Below, piece by piece: positions 32,615 through 42,359 of a stretch of DNA of 56,807 nt. Made by a program: the position numbers and the translations under genes. Position 1 is the first letter of the stretch, and each line of letters begins with the position of its first letter. This stretch comes from Flavobacteriales bacterium UBA2306 (GTDB taxonomy: Bacteria > Bacteroidota > Bacteroidia > Flavobacteriales > Weeksellaceae), in assembly GCA_002345565.1 (NCBI GenBank), contig DDVS01000003.1:1-56807 (forward strand), written 5' to 3'. The notes below the pieces were generated by a model that saw only the letters and a program-made list of their open reading frames with translations, did no database searches and had not been told where the DNA came from.

Positions 32615-33901
32615 ATGTCAACTTACGTAGTTGTAGGTCTTCAATACGGGGACGAAGGAAAGGGTAAAATTACAGATGTTTTGTCGGCAAAGTCAGATTA
32701 TGTAGTGCGTTTTCAAGGAGGCGACAATGCAGGTCACACCGTCTATGTAGGAGACGAAAAATTTGTTCTGCATCTTTTACCTTCTGGTGTTTTGCAGTGC
32801 AAAGGCAAATGTATTATTGCGAATGGTGTTGTAGTAAACCCAAAAGCTTTCATTAAAGAGATTGAACAAATAGAAAGCAAAGGTCTTAAAACAGATCACG
32901 TTTTTATCAGTAGAAGATCTCACGTTATTATGCCTTATCATATTTTATTGGATACTTATAGAGAAGAGGAACAAGGCGGAACACAAATCGGGACTACTAA
33001 AAAAGGAATTGGACCTTGCTACGAGGATAAAATTGCGAGAGTAGGAATCCGCATGATAGATCTTCTAAACCCAGAAGTTTTAAGAGAAAAAATAGAGAAA
33101 AACCTAAAAGTTAAAAATTCCCTTTTCGAGAAATATTTTGAAAAACCAGGATTGGATGTAGAAGAAATCTATCAAGAATTTTTAGCTTTAGGAGAGCGAT
33201 TAAAAGATAGAATTGTAGATACAGAGTTAGAAATCAACCAGGCTATTAACGAGGGTAAAAATATCCTGTTCGAAGGTGCTCAGGCTTTAATGTTGGATAT
33301 AGATTTCGGAACTTATCCTTATGTTACCTCTTCCTCTCCTTCTACTGGAGGTGTTTGTACTGGTGCAGGCGTTCCGCCAACGGCATTGCAAAACCTTATC
33401 GGCGTTGCAAAAGCTTATACAACAAGAGTAGGAAATGGACCTTTCCCGACAGAATTAGACAACGAACTGGGCGAGAAAATCCGTCAAATCGGATCTGAAT
33501 TTGGTGCAACTACAGGAAGGCCGAGAAGAACAGGTTGGTTAGATTTGGTTTCCTTAAAACACGCTTGTATGATTAACGGAATCAATAATTTAGTAATTAC
33601 AAAATTAGATGTTCTTACAGGGATTGAAACCTTGAAAATTGCTACAAAATATAAAACCGAAGATGGGAAAATCATTGATTATTTTACTTCTTCTACTACA
33701 AAATTATACGATTACGAACCAATCTACGAAGAGTTACAAGGTTGGAACGAGGATATTACCAATGCAAGAACTTATGATGAGTTACCTGCGAATGCCAAAA
33801 AATATATCGAGTTCATAGAAGAACATCTTGGTATTAATGTGTATTTGGTTTCGGTAGGTCCAGAACGCTCACAGAATATTATAAGAAAAGAATTGTTTTA
33901 G
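32615..33901 (+). CDS. purA: adenylosuccinate synthetase
   Basis: PurA joins aspartate to IMP with GTP in AMP synthesis. The 428-aa protein has GLQYGDEGKGKITD (P-loop, 8-21, with the catalytic Asp), DNAGHTV (catalytic His), GTTKKGIGPCYEDKIAR, EGAQALMLDIDFGTYPYVTSS, TTGRPRRTGWLD and the guanine site TKLDVLTG. The length is normal and all motifs are present. It is a single-gene unit with its own promoter and terminator. Confidence 0.97.
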   Translation: MSTYVVVGLQYGDEGKGKITDVLSAKSDYVVRFQGGDNAGHTVYVGDEKFVLHLLPSGVLQCKGKCIIANGVVVNPKAFIKEIEQIESKGLKTDHVFISRRSHVIMPYHILLDTYREEEQGGTQIGTTKKGIGPCYEDKIARVGIRMIDLLNPEVLREKIEKNLKVKNSLFEKYFEKPGLDVEEIYQEFLALGERLKDRIVDTELEINQAINEGKNILFEGAQALMLDIDFGTYPYVTSSSPSTGGVCTGAGVPPTALQNLIGVAKAYTTRVGNGPFPTELDNELGEKIRQIGSEFGATTGRPRRTGWLDLVSLKHACMINGINNLVITKLDVLTGIETLKIATKYKTEDGKIIDYFTSSTTKLYDYEPIYEELQGWNEDITNARTYDELPANAKKYIEFIEEHLGINVYLVSVGPERSQNIIRKELF

Positions 33902-33922
33902 ACAATTAAACCCTTACTACAC

Positions 33923-33950
33923 AAACCGGAACTTGTTTCCGGTTTTTTTA
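33923..33950 (+). terminator. intrinsic terminator of purA
   Basis: AAACCGGAA pairs with TTCCGGTTT over a 5-nt loop, followed by a T-run. Confidence 0.88.
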
Positions 33951-34038
33951 TTAACAAACTTTAACTTTTATTTTCCGGTTTTGGAATTATAATTGAAAAG
34001 TAGTTTTTGTAAATCACTTTTGTGAAAAAATAAAAGTT

Positions 34039-34563
34039 ATGAAAAATTTATTTTTAATAGGAGCAACTCTGATGTTGATGACATCTTGCAATAAAGATCA
34101 AAAAATTCAGACAACGTCTCTGGAACAGCAAAAATTAGATTATCAAACCAGACAAATTGATATAGAGAAGCAAAAATTAGCTATCGAAAAAGAAAAAATC
34201 AATTTTGAAAAACAGAAGGATAGCATAAACCAGGTTGCCAAAGAGCAGGGCAGAGCAGAAGCACGCGCCAAAAATAACGGAAATACTAAAGTAGTATATG
34301 TTAATCCGCCTGCGCAAAGTTCTGGTACAGCTTCTTCCAATTCTTCATCTTCTAGTTCATCCAATACTTCTACACAGAAAAAAGGATGGAGTAGTGCCGC
34401 AAAAGGTACTGTTATTGGTACAGTAGGCGGTGCAGCAGCAGGAGCTATTATTTCAAAGAAAAATCCAGGGCTGGGCGCTGTTATAGGCGGTGTTGTTGGT
34501 GGCGGTACAGGTTATGCTATTGGTAGAGCCGAAGATCGTAAATCCGGTAGAGTACAGAAGTAA
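34039..34563 (+). CDS. lipoprotein with coiled coil and glycine-zipper domain
   Basis: The protein is 174 aa. The lipobox is MTSC (Cys17), followed by a Gln/Lys/Glu-rich coiled coil (about 25-75), an Asn/Ser-rich linker (about 95-120), and a C-terminal glycine-zipper segment (GTVIGTVGGAAAGAII, then GLGAVIGGVVGGGTGYAIG) of the YMGG type, which forms or inserts into membranes. It is probably an outer-membrane-associated protein; its role is unknown. It is ended by a hairpin directly before the next ATG. Confidence 0.8.
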   Translation: MKNLFLIGATLMLMTSCNKDQKIQTTSLEQQKLDYQTRQIDIEKQKLAIEKEKINFEKQKDSINQVAKEQGRAEARAKNNGNTKVVYVNPPAQSSGTASSNSSSSSSSNTSTQKKGWSSAAKGTVIGTVGGAAAGAIISKKNPGLGAVIGGVVGGGTGYAIGRAEDRKSGRVQK

Positions 34564-34590
34564 ATTTTCTTCATATATATTTTTACACGG

Positions 34591-34624
34591 AAAGATTGCT
34601 TATTTTTGGTAAGCAATCTTTTTT
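34591..34624 (+). terminator. intrinsic terminator abutting the next start codon
   Basis: AAAGATTGCTTA pairs with TAAGCAATCTTT (about 34591-34602 with 34610-34621) and the T-run ends at the ATG at 34625. Confidence 0.85.
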
Positions 34625-36226
34625 ATGCTTTTACTACTCATATATACTATCGGACTATTGATGCTTAATTTCGGAATAGGACTAATCATTAATAATGTTC
34701 TGAAAATCCAAAATCAGAGTTTCGTTTTGAGCTCTTTTATGGGGATTCTAAGTATTACATTTTTACAAACCACCATTGCTTTTTTCTTTCCGCTTAATAT
34801 TTATGTTGAATCCTTTTTTCTAATTGCTGGATTAGCTGGTTTTCTGATTTTTCTCAAAAAGAAAGATATTTCTTACTTTGATTTCCGAAAAAACATCAAC
34901 TTTTGGTTTGGTGTTTTTGTGGTGATTATTCTTTTTGTTGGCTCGTTTTCACCCTTTTTATATGACCATTATAGCTATTATGTTCCAACAATCACAATGT
35001 TGAAAGAAGTAGGATTTGTAAAAGGCGTTTCCAATTTAGATTTACTTCTGGGGCAATCATCGTTTTGGCATATTTATCAAGCCGGATTTTCAAATATTTT
35101 GGACGGATTTTTACGAATAAATTCTTATTTATTGATTCTGTTTTTGATTTACGTTTATGAAAGAAAGCAATGGATTTTGTTAATTTTTATTCCCTTTTTT
35201 CTGATTTTCATCCAACAACCAAGTCCAGATTTACCAACATTCATCATTGCTCTAATTGTTATTAATGAATTATTAAATAATGCGGATAGAAAGTTACTTT
35301 TATACCTTTCAATATTTGCGTTTTGTATAAAACCAATATTATTTTGGTTGCCGTTATTGATTGTTTTAGAAAGTATTTTAAAGAGAAATTTCAAATTCCA
35401 AATGTTGATTCCTGTTTTGGCTTTTGGGGTTTTGTTTATCATAAAAAATCTTTGGCTTTTTGGTTTTCCAATTTTTCCGGTTTCTTTTATTGATTTTAAT
35501 TTCCCGTGGAAGCCAAGCCAAGAAATTCTAACTTATTCTTCTCAAATCGGTTTGATGAAATCTTACGATATGCATTATTCCTATCAACAAATTTTAAATT
35601 TCAATTTTTTTGAAAAGATTTATCATTGGTTTACTATTGGGTTTAAATCGGTTTTAAATCTTGGGATTATATTAAGCGTTTTGATTTTAAGATTTTTTGC
35701 TTTCAATAAAAAAGATAGATTTTACACATCGCTTTTAGTTTGTATTTTAATTAAATTCGTTTTAATTGTCATATTTTCAGCACAATACCGATTTTTTATT
35801 GACGCTTATTTGGTTGTACTATTTCTGATTTTCAAAAACATTTCTGAAGAAAAATCAGTTTTTTTATCCGTGTTTTTTTCAATTTTAATTGCTGTGATTT
35901 TTGCTTTTCCAAGCTTTATAAAAGACAAATTCTATATGGGAAAATGGATGTCAGGTTTTCATCTATCACAATTAATCAAACCAGCGGAATCTCAATTAGA
36001 ACCACCAAAAACTTATCAGTTAGCAAATCTAAAATTCAACGCCACAAAAGGATTGATTAATAAAACCCCATTTCCTGCAGTGTCACTTTATTGGCTTAAG
36101 ACTTATCAATATTACAATGTTTTTCCTCAGATTTCAGATAATGGATTTATTCAGAGAAAATTAACCGAAAAAGAGAAAACACAACTCAGAGAAATTATCA
36201 ATGACTTGGAAAATTCTAAACCTTAA
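34625..36226 (+). CDS. large multi-pass membrane protein, LIC_10190-like
   Basis: The protein is up to 533 aa with around eleven to thirteen hydrophobic helices. It has the sequence style of polyisoprenol-linked glycosyltransferases (DHYSYYVPTITMLKEVGF loop, QPSPDLPTF loop) and resembles the LIC_10190 family from memory. A sugar-transfer role in surface glycan or glycoprotein synthesis is possible but not shown by motifs. The first ATG touches the T-run of the preceding terminator; an in-frame ATG at 34661 (MLNFGIGLI) is a plausible alternative start. It stands upstream of ruvB, with no other sugar genes nearby. Confidence 0.72.
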   Translation: MLLLLIYTIGLLMLNFGIGLIINNVLKIQNQSFVLSSFMGILSITFLQTTIAFFFPLNIYVESFFLIAGLAGFLIFLKKKDISYFDFRKNINFWFGVFVVIILFVGSFSPFLYDHYSYYVPTITMLKEVGFVKGVSNLDLLLGQSSFWHIYQAGFSNILDGFLRINSYLLILFLIYVYERKQWILLIFIPFFLIFIQQPSPDLPTFIIALIVINELLNNADRKLLLYLSIFAFCIKPILFWLPLLIVLESILKRNFKFQMLIPVLAFGVLFIIKNLWLFGFPIFPVSFIDFNFPWKPSQEILTYSSQIGLMKSYDMHYSYQQILNFNFFEKIYHWFTIGFKSVLNLGIILSVLILRFFAFNKKDRFYTSLLVCILIKFVLIVIFSAQYRFFIDAYLVVLFLIFKNISEEKSVFLSVFFSILIAVIFAFPSFIKDKFYMGKWMSGFHLSQLIKPAESQLEPPKTYQLANLKFNATKGLINKTPFPAVSLYWLKTYQYYNVFPQISDNGFIQRKLTEKEKTQLREIINDLENSKP

Positions 36227-36243
36227 TTCCCTTAAAAAATCTC

Positions 36244-36251
36244 TATCTTTG
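36244..36251 (+). promoter_or_regulatory. candidate -7 element for ruvB
   Basis: TATCTTTG matches TAnnTTTG, 16 nt before the ruvB ATG. No clear -33 was found. Confidence 0.5.
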
Positions 36252-36267
36252 AGTTTAAATTTTAGTT

Positions 36268-37290
36268 ATGCCCGATTTTTTACATCCCGATAAAGATAAT
36301 TATTCTAATGACGATTTGATTCAGGAAGAAAAAATCCGTCCGCAGAGTTTCAGAGATTTTGCCGGACAAAGAAAAACATTGGACAATCTTGAAGTTTTTG
36401 TAGCAGCAGCTAAAAATCGTGGAAATGCTCTGGATCACGTTCTTTTGCACGGTCCGCCGGGATTGGGTAAAACGACTTTGTCCCATATTATCGCCAACGA
36501 ATTAGGTGTGAATTGCAAAGTCACTTCTGGTCCGGTTCTCGATAAACCCGGAAGTTTGGCAGGATTACTTACGAATCTTGAAGAAAATGATGTTCTTTTT
36601 ATAGATGAAATCCATCGTTTATCTCCGATTGTGGAAGAATATCTTTACTCTGCAATGGAAGATTATAAGATTGACATCATGCTGGAAACTGGTCCTAATG
36701 CGAGAAGTGTTCAGATTGGGCTTAATCCATTTACATTAATTGGTGCAACTACAAGAAGTGGAATGTTGACCAAACCAATGCTCGCCAGATTCGGAATTCA
36801 AAGCCGATTAGAATATTATACGATTGAACTTCTGGGAATGATTATCGAGAGAAGCGCACGCGTTTTAGGCGTTCCAATCTACGAGGATGCGGCACTCGAA
36901 ATTGCCAGAAGAAGCCGAGGAACTCCCCGAATTGCTAATGCGCTTTTAAGAAGGGTTCGTGACTTTGCCGAAATCAAAGGAAATGGAGAAATCGAAATCG
37001 AAATCACAAAGTTTGCATTGAATTCTCTCAATGTAGATGAATTTGGGTTGGACGATATGGATAACAAAATAATGCGTGTGATGATAGAAAACTTCCGAGG
37101 AAAACCAGTCGGGATTTCTGCATTGGCGACTTCTATTGGAGAAAATCCGGAAACTTTGGAAGAGGTTTATGAGCCATTTTTGATTCAGGAAGGTTTTATC
37201 ATTAGAACGCCGAGAGGAAGAGAAGTGACGGACAAAGCTTACAGACATTTGAATATTTCCAGACCTAAGAATACAGGTGAATTGTTTTAA
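36268..37290 (+). CDS. ruvB: Holliday junction branch-migration ATPase RuvB
   Basis: RuvB is the AAA+ motor that drives Holliday junctions with RuvA. The 340-aa protein shows the N-terminal RPQSFRDFAGQ (box I), HGPPGLGKTTLSHI (Walker A, about 61-74), LFIDEIHRLSP (Walker B), ATTRSGMLTKPMLARFGI (sensor 1) and GTPRIANALLRRVRDFAE (sensor 2), then the winged-helix end RTPRGREVTDKAYRHL. It is complete. The lipoprotein at 37297 follows by 6 bp. Confidence 0.97.
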   Translation: MPDFLHPDKDNYSNDDLIQEEKIRPQSFRDFAGQRKTLDNLEVFVAAAKNRGNALDHVLLHGPPGLGKTTLSHIIANELGVNCKVTSGPVLDKPGSLAGLLTNLEENDVLFIDEIHRLSPIVEEYLYSAMEDYKIDIMLETGPNARSVQIGLNPFTLIGATTRSGMLTKPMLARFGIQSRLEYYTIELLGMIIERSARVLGVPIYEDAALEIARRSRGTPRIANALLRRVRDFAEIKGNGEIEIEITKFALNSLNVDEFGLDDMDNKIMRVMIENFRGKPVGISALATSIGENPETLEEVYEPFLIQEGFIIRTPRGREVTDKAYRHLNISRPKNTGELF

Positions 37291-37296
37291 TTTACT

Positions 37297-37731
37297 ATGA
37301 TGAAAAATTTTGTTTTAATTTTCTCTATACTCATTTCATTTTTGTCGTGTGCGCAAAAGGATAATTCTAAAAAAGAAGATGAAGGATTTGTCGATATTTT
37401 AAGCAAAAATTACAATGTATCTTTAATCCAATTAATTAGTAATCCTGAAAAATACCATAAAAAACCAATTCAAGTTATGGGTTATCTTCATTTGGAGTTT
37501 GAAGGCAATGCTATCTATGTTAATGAGTTAGATTATAAGCATTCTCTTGATAAAAATGGATTTTGGGTTTCTTTTAAAAATAAAGAATTAATGTTAAAAG
37601 CAATGAAACTTAATGATAAATATGTTTTGATTGAAGGTGTTTTTGATGCTGAAAATTTTGGACATATGGGAATGTGGAGTGGAGAGGTTAAAAATATTAC
37701 GAGAATTGATGCTTGGGGAAATATAGATTAA
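37297..37731 (+). CDS. small lipoprotein of unknown function
   Basis: The protein is 144 aa with a lipobox at FLSC (Cys18). The mature part reads like a small beta barrel of OB type: VSLIQLISNPEKYHKKPIQVMGYL, then ANSIYVNELDY-like strands and KYVLIEGVFDAENFGHMGMW. The arrangement resembles proteins that regulate envelope stress or bind small ligands, but I cannot name the family. A start one codon later is equivalent. It lies 6 bp after ruvB and may be cotranscribed. Confidence 0.7.
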   Translation: MMKNFVLIFSILISFLSCAQKDNSKKEDEGFVDILSKNYNVSLIQLISNPEKYHKKPIQVMGYLHLEFEGNAIYVNELDYKHSLDKNGFWVSFKNKELMLKAMKLNDKYVLIEGVFDAENFGHMGMWSGEVKNITRIDAWGNID

Positions 37732-37803
37732 TAGAAATATTTCAGAATTTTAAAGATTCAATTTGCGACTAATTTCTTATATTAGTAAAAATCAAAAATT
37801 CTT

Positions 37804-38670
37804 ATGAAACTCTATCCAATCCAATGTGGGAAATTTAAACTTGATGGCGGTGCAATGTTTGGTGTCGTCCCAAAAACACTTTGGGAAAAAACGAATCCGG
37901 CTGATGAAAGAAACCTTATCGAATTAGGAACTCGCTCACTTCTAGTAGAAGACGGAAAAAAATTAATCCTAATCGATTGTGGACTTGGAGATAAGCAAGA
38001 TGAAAAATTCTTTGGTCATTATTCGCTTTGGGGCGATGATTCTTTGGATAAAAACCTGAAGAGATACGGATTTGTGAGAGAAGATATTACCGATGTTTTT
38101 CTCACGCATCTTCATTTTGACCATTGTGGTGGTGCTGTAGAATGGAATGATGACAAGTCGGGTTACAGACCTGCGTTCAAAAATGCACACTTCTGGACTA
38201 ATGAAAATCATTGGAAATGGGCAACAGAACCGAATCCAAGAGAGAAAGCAAGCTTTTTAAAAGAAAATATTTTTCCATTAGAAGAAAGTGGACAACTCAA
38301 TTTCTTACCATTACCAACGACGGGAAATTATGGATTCGCTCCAGATTTGAAAATGGATGTGATTTTTGTTGATGGACATACTGAAAAACAAATGCTTCCT
38401 GTTCTTCAATATCAAGAAAAAACGATTGTTTTCGCAGCAGATTTGATTCCGACTGTTGGGCATATTCCGCAGGTTTATGTGATGGGTTACGATACAAGAC
38501 CGCTGTTGACGATGGAAGAAAAAGGAAAATTCTTAAAGCAATGTGTGGATAACGAATATCTTTTGTTTTTTGAACACGATGCAAATCACGAGTTGGCAAG
38601 TCTTAAAATGACGGAAAGAGGCGTAAAGCTAGACCAGACATTTAGTTTTAATGAAGTTTTTGGATATTAA
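37804..38670 (+). CDS. MBL-fold metallohydrolase
   Basis: The 288-aa metallo-beta-lactamase-fold hydrolase has the zinc motif THLHFDHCGG (about 100-109), an upstream LIDCGLGDKQDEKF strand-loop, VDGHTEKQMLP with the third-site His, AADLIPTVGHIP with the bridging Asp, and FFEHDANHE with the final His. All metal ligands are present. The family includes lactonases and arylsulfatase-like enzymes; the substrate is unknown. There is no signal peptide, so it is cytosolic. coaE follows after 3 bp. Confidence 0.9.
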   Translation: MKLYPIQCGKFKLDGGAMFGVVPKTLWEKTNPADERNLIELGTRSLLVEDGKKLILIDCGLGDKQDEKFFGHYSLWGDDSLDKNLKRYGFVREDITDVFLTHLHFDHCGGAVEWNDDKSGYRPAFKNAHFWTNENHWKWATEPNPREKASFLKENIFPLEESGQLNFLPLPTTGNYGFAPDLKMDVIFVDGHTEKQMLPVLQYQEKTIVFAADLIPTVGHIPQVYVMGYDTRPLLTMEEKGKFLKQCVDNEYLLFFEHDANHELASLKMTERGVKLDQTFSFNEVFGY

Positions 38671-38673
38671 ATT

Positions 38674-39300
38674 ATGGATATAAAAGATACAATCTCAACT
38701 CAAGACGAAGACATTCCCATACCCAAGATCATTGGATTAACTGGCGGAATTGGTTCAGGAAAAACATCAGTAGCAAGAATTCTGGAGGAAAAAGGATTTC
38801 CTGTTTATTACTCGGATGACGAAGCTAAAAATATTGTTAATAAAGATTCTATTCTCAAGGAGAAAATCATTGAGCTTTTAGGAAACGAAGCTTATTCTGA
38901 TGGAATTTATAACAGAAAATATGTTGCTGAAAAAGTCTTTAATGATTCAGAACTTTTAGAGCAATTGAATCATCTGATTCATCCAGCAGTAAGAATCGAT
39001 TTCGAAAAATGGGTGGCTTCTCAAAATTCTGAATTTGTCTTTAAAGAAACGGCACTTCTTTTTGAACTTAAATTAAATCATCAGTGTTACAAGTCTCTGC
39101 TGATTACTGCGGATGACAATCTCAGAATCAAAAGAACGATGGACAGGGATGGAAAAACTTACAGAGAAGTAGAAGCCATCATCCAAAAACAAATGCCTGA
39201 AAAAGATAAATTTAAACTGGCAGATTATATTATTTATAACAATGCTGACCTTGAAAGTTTGCGGGTTGCAATTGAAAGTTTTATAGAAGAACTTGAATAA
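38674..39300 (+). CDS. coaE: dephospho-CoA kinase
   Basis: CoaE phosphorylates dephospho-CoA in the last step of CoA synthesis. The 208-aa protein has IGLTGGIGSGKTSVARILEE (Walker A, about 20-39), PVYYSDDEAKNI, HPAVRIDFEKW, ETALLFELKLN, and the lid Arg region RTMDRDG. The first 18 residues (DIKDTISTQDEDIPIP) precede the usual start, but no other start codon is available. It is linked to the MBL-fold gene by a 3-bp gap. Confidence 0.94.
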   Translation: MDIKDTISTQDEDIPIPKIIGLTGGIGSGKTSVARILEEKGFPVYYSDDEAKNIVNKDSILKEKIIELLGNEAYSDGIYNRKYVAEKVFNDSELLEQLNHLIHPAVRIDFEKWVASQNSEFVFKETALLFELKLNHQCYKSLLITADDNLRIKRTMDRDGKTYREVEAIIQKQMPEKDKFKLADYIIYNNADLESLRVAIESFIEELE

Positions 39301-39320
39301 AAATTTTAATCTTAAAAATA

Positions 39321-39354
39321 AAATTCCCCGAATCATTGATTCGGGGAATTTTTG
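39321..39354. terminator. bidirectional intrinsic terminator
   Basis: A 15-bp near-perfect palindrome (AAATTCCCCGAATCA with TGATTCGGGGAATTT) runs into a T-tract between the converging coaE and metalloprotease genes. Confidence 0.93.
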
Positions 39355-39374
39355 TTATTTCAATAAACTAATGC

Positions 39375-42260
39375 TTAGTTCTTGATGAATTTAGTCTGAG
39401 ATTTCTCTCCGTTAGATTCTAAAGATAAGATGTAAACACCTTTTGTCAATTTAGAAACATTAACTTTGCCGTCAGTTGTTCCTTGGTTAACCAATTGTCC
39501 GCCTACAGAGTAGATTTCGAATTTAGTTTTGGAAGAAACATTCGATATATTAATAAAATCAACTGCAGGATTTGGATAAACATTGATGTTGTTTTTCTTA
39601 ACATCTGTTACTGCTAATTGACCAATGTTCAAACTATAATCTTCAACTTGCCCATAGCTCGAAGTTCCACATGGAGTAGAGTTAGGCGTTAAAGAAGAAT
39701 CGTGCAAACGAACTCTCATTCTTGTTTTTCCAACTAAAGCTGTAGCAGGAATAGTAATGTTTCCTGTCCATGGAGATTTTTTCTTGGCAGTAACTAAAAC
39801 TTGTTCACCAGCATCTTCAAAGTCACCATCCTGATTGAAATCTATCCATACGATTACCTGATCTTCAGCGTAAGAAGTTCCACTAAAAGTAGCAGAGAAA
39901 TCATAAACCTGTCCTTTTGAAACATTACCAGTTACTGCTGTAAAGTCTTCGTATCCTGCAGTAGAAGTAGAGTTGTTATTGATATTTGCGAAAGTTACAT
40001 TTGAGATTTTTTCATAACTAGTTGAAGTAGCACCTGCTGTACAATATTCTATTCCTTTTGTAGAGAAATCTGTAGTTGCATAAGCTCCAACTGTTCCGCT
40101 ACAGATAGTAGCAACACTCACGTTATAAGCTGTATTAAGTGTCAATCCGGCAATTGTGTAAGTATTAGTTGTAAGATTATTAACCTCTGTCCAGTTGGTA
40201 TCAGCAGCTTTTTTATATCTTAATATATAAGTGGCATTAGCTACAGCATCCCAATCAACTTTTGCACTTGTCTGTGTAATGGAAGAAGTTGCTAATCCTG
40301 CAGGTGCGGTACCGTCGCAGTTGACCATTGCAGAAACCGTTACTTTACCTGCGGCGTAGAAAACATTTCCAATAGCAGATACTCTTACGGTAAGCACAGT
40401 ATTGGTTGGGAAACTAGAGAAACTTAGGTTTTCCGTTCCGTCATTAGGTGTTGATTCTGCTAATACTGTCCAATTAGCACCATTGTCAGTGGTATAATCA
40501 ATTTTTACGTTCGCTACGTTATAAGGTGATGCTGTTGTTCCTACAGGATCCCAAGTGAATGCACCAGTAGCGTTGTTGTAAACTTTTGAAGATGTTATTT
40601 TAAATGGTCCTGCAGCGCCTACAATCACTCTTTGCGTTGCATATCGAGTCTGTTGTTGTGCAACATCAGGATTGTTATCTCTTACAGTTACTTTAAAATT
40701 AGTTGTTCTAGCTACTGTAGAAACAGCTTCCCAATCTGCTGTACTTTTAAGATTTCCAGCTAAAACGGTGCTTAGTTTAGGAAAATATCTTGTTGGATTG
40801 GTAGTAGGGTTCCAAGATCTAAATGTTGGACCATTTGTATTATTACCTAAGTTAGAAGATGTAGTTGCTGTTGTAGCGCTATCAGTTTGTTCCCAACAGT
40901 ATGTAATAGGATTCCCCTCTGGATCTGCCGCTTGAGCAGTTAATACAAAAGCTGTACTTTTTGGTATGGTAACATCTGGCATTGCAGTAACTACCGGTGG
41001 TTGATTGGTTATAGCAGTTTCAATATCACAAGTCTTAGTTGTAAGATTGTTTTGAACTTGAATGATACTATTAATGTGGAAATAAGGATCAGAATGAGCT
41101 TGTAAATCTGTAGCTCCTGTAATACCTGCATATCCCATTATGGTAGATCCGGATCCTGGCTCCACATTTTGACCTGTTCCTTCTAGGCTCATAGAAAAAG
41201 TATGGTTAGCACCTAACTGATGACCCATTTCGTGGGCTACATAATCGATATCGAAGTTATCGCCTTGCGGAATTCCGTCTGCAGGTGAAGTGATACCAGA
41301 ACCTTTTCCTAGAGGTGTGCTTGTTGTTGGATTAATACAAACACAACCAATACAACCTGCATTTCCGCCACCTCCAGATGCTCCAAACATATGGCCAATG
41401 TCGTAATTGTCGTTTCCAACATTGTTTGTTAAAGTAGTCTGTAGTTGTTGGTTCCATCCACTTAAGGATGTACCGTAAGGATCTGTACTTGCATTAGTAT
41501 AAATTACATCAGGAAAATCTTGTAAAATTAAGTGTAATGCAAAATCATTTTCAAAAATGCCGTTACAACGGGTTAGTGTTGCATTGATAGCCGTTAAAGC
41601 CCCAGCAACAGTTCCACCGTGATAGGCGGTATATTCTCCATTTACAGACATTGCCAAACGCATAGTTCTGTATTTTTGGTCAGAAGATTTAGAAAAATCA
41701 CTAGCGTTATTGGCAAAAGTTGATCCATTAGATAGTTGATCTATCTGTTTTTTGGAAAGGGCAGGCTCTGTACTTTCACATAGCCAAGACCCATTAGTTC
41801 CAGTAGTTTTGTTGGTCTTAGGATGAACGCCATAAACAGTTTTTTCCTTGTTCTGAGGCTCTATGAATTCATAAACTCCATTTTTAATAATCATGGATTG
41901 GAAATCATTGGGAGCTACAGAAAACCTGATGTATTTTTCAGGATCGTCAATACCTTTTCCAACATAGGATCCTAACTCATATCTGTCTGCCAAAGATTTT
42001 ACCACTACGGGTAAACTATAAACTTCGAATTTTTCAATTTTTCCGCCTAAAGTTGGCACGCTAATGATGACGGGTTTGCTGTCTTTTCCGGTTAACTGTG
42101 TATTAGACAGTTGATTTCGGATGGCATTTAAGTCTAAATTGTAAAAACTAGAAGCTCCTGTTTCACGGAGATTTTCTCCTTTCATTTGAGTCGGACTCCA
42201 TTGCGCCAGCGCACTTGCAGCAAAACCAAAAGAAAAAAGGGTAGTAAAGATTTTCTTCAT
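39375..42260 (-). CDS. secreted reprolysin-like metalloprotease with FN3, GEVED and T9SS sorting domains
   Basis: The protein is 961 aa from the ATG at 42260; a longer frame from 42308 would bury the signal peptide (FSFGFAASALAQ). Parts in order are a propeptide-like region (to about 200); a metzincin domain with the zinc motif HEMGHQLGANH (near 345) and the Met-turn STIMGYAG (near 373); a long linker region; a fibronectin-III-like module (near 650-740); a GEVED-type module (IWIDFNQDGDFEDAGEQVL, near 800); and a type IX sorting domain (INVYPNPAVDFINI ... GVYILSLESNGEKSQTKFIKN). It should be carried out by T9SS and held on the surface or released. The target proteins are unknown. Confidence 0.92.
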   Translation of the reverse strand: MKKIFTTLFSFGFAASALAQWSPTQMKGENLRETGASSFYNLDLNAIRNQLSNTQLTGKDSKPVIISVPTLGGKIEKFEVYSLPVVVKSLADRYELGSYVGKGIDDPEKYIRFSVAPNDFQSMIIKNGVYEFIEPQNKEKTVYGVHPKTNKTTGTNGSWLCESTEPALSKKQIDQLSNGSTFANNASDFSKSSDQKYRTMRLAMSVNGEYTAYHGGTVAGALTAINATLTRCNGIFENDFALHLILQDFPDVIYTNASTDPYGTSLSGWNQQLQTTLTNNVGNDNYDIGHMFGASGGGGNAGCIGCVCINPTTSTPLGKGSGITSPADGIPQGDNFDIDYVAHEMGHQLGANHTFSMSLEGTGQNVEPGSGSTIMGYAGITGATDLQAHSDPYFHINSIIQVQNNLTTKTCDIETAITNQPPVVTAMPDVTIPKSTAFVLTAQAADPEGNPITYCWEQTDSATTATTSSNLGNNTNGPTFRSWNPTTNPTRYFPKLSTVLAGNLKSTADWEAVSTVARTTNFKVTVRDNNPDVAQQQTRYATQRVIVGAAGPFKITSSKVYNNATGAFTWDPVGTTASPYNVANVKIDYTTDNGANWTVLAESTPNDGTENLSFSSFPTNTVLTVRVSAIGNVFYAAGKVTVSAMVNCDGTAPAGLATSSITQTSAKVDWDAVANATYILRYKKAADTNWTEVNNLTTNTYTIAGLTLNTAYNVSVATICSGTVGAYATTDFSTKGIEYCTAGATSTSYEKISNVTFANINNNSTSTAGYEDFTAVTGNVSKGQVYDFSATFSGTSYAEDQVIVWIDFNQDGDFEDAGEQVLVTAKKKSPWTGNITIPATALVGKTRMRVRLHDSSLTPNSTPCGTSSYGQVEDYSLNIGQLAVTDVKKNNINVYPNPAVDFINISNVSSKTKFEIYSVGGQLVNQGTTDGKVNVSKLTKGVYILSLESNGEKSQTKFIKN

Positions 42261-42309
42261 ATTAAAATATTTTTTTTCAAATATAAAGAATTGTAATAAA
42301 TAATGCAAA

Positions 42310-42335
42310 AAAAGCGCTATTTTAATAGCGCTTTT
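42310..42335 (-). terminator. intrinsic terminator of the YeaQ-like gene
   Basis: AAAAGCGCTATT pairs with AATAGCGCTTTT over a 2-nt loop. On the minus strand a T-run follows. It separates the 42360 gene from the protease gene. Confidence 0.85.
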
Positions 42336-42359
42336 GTGATAAAAGTGATAATACTTTAA

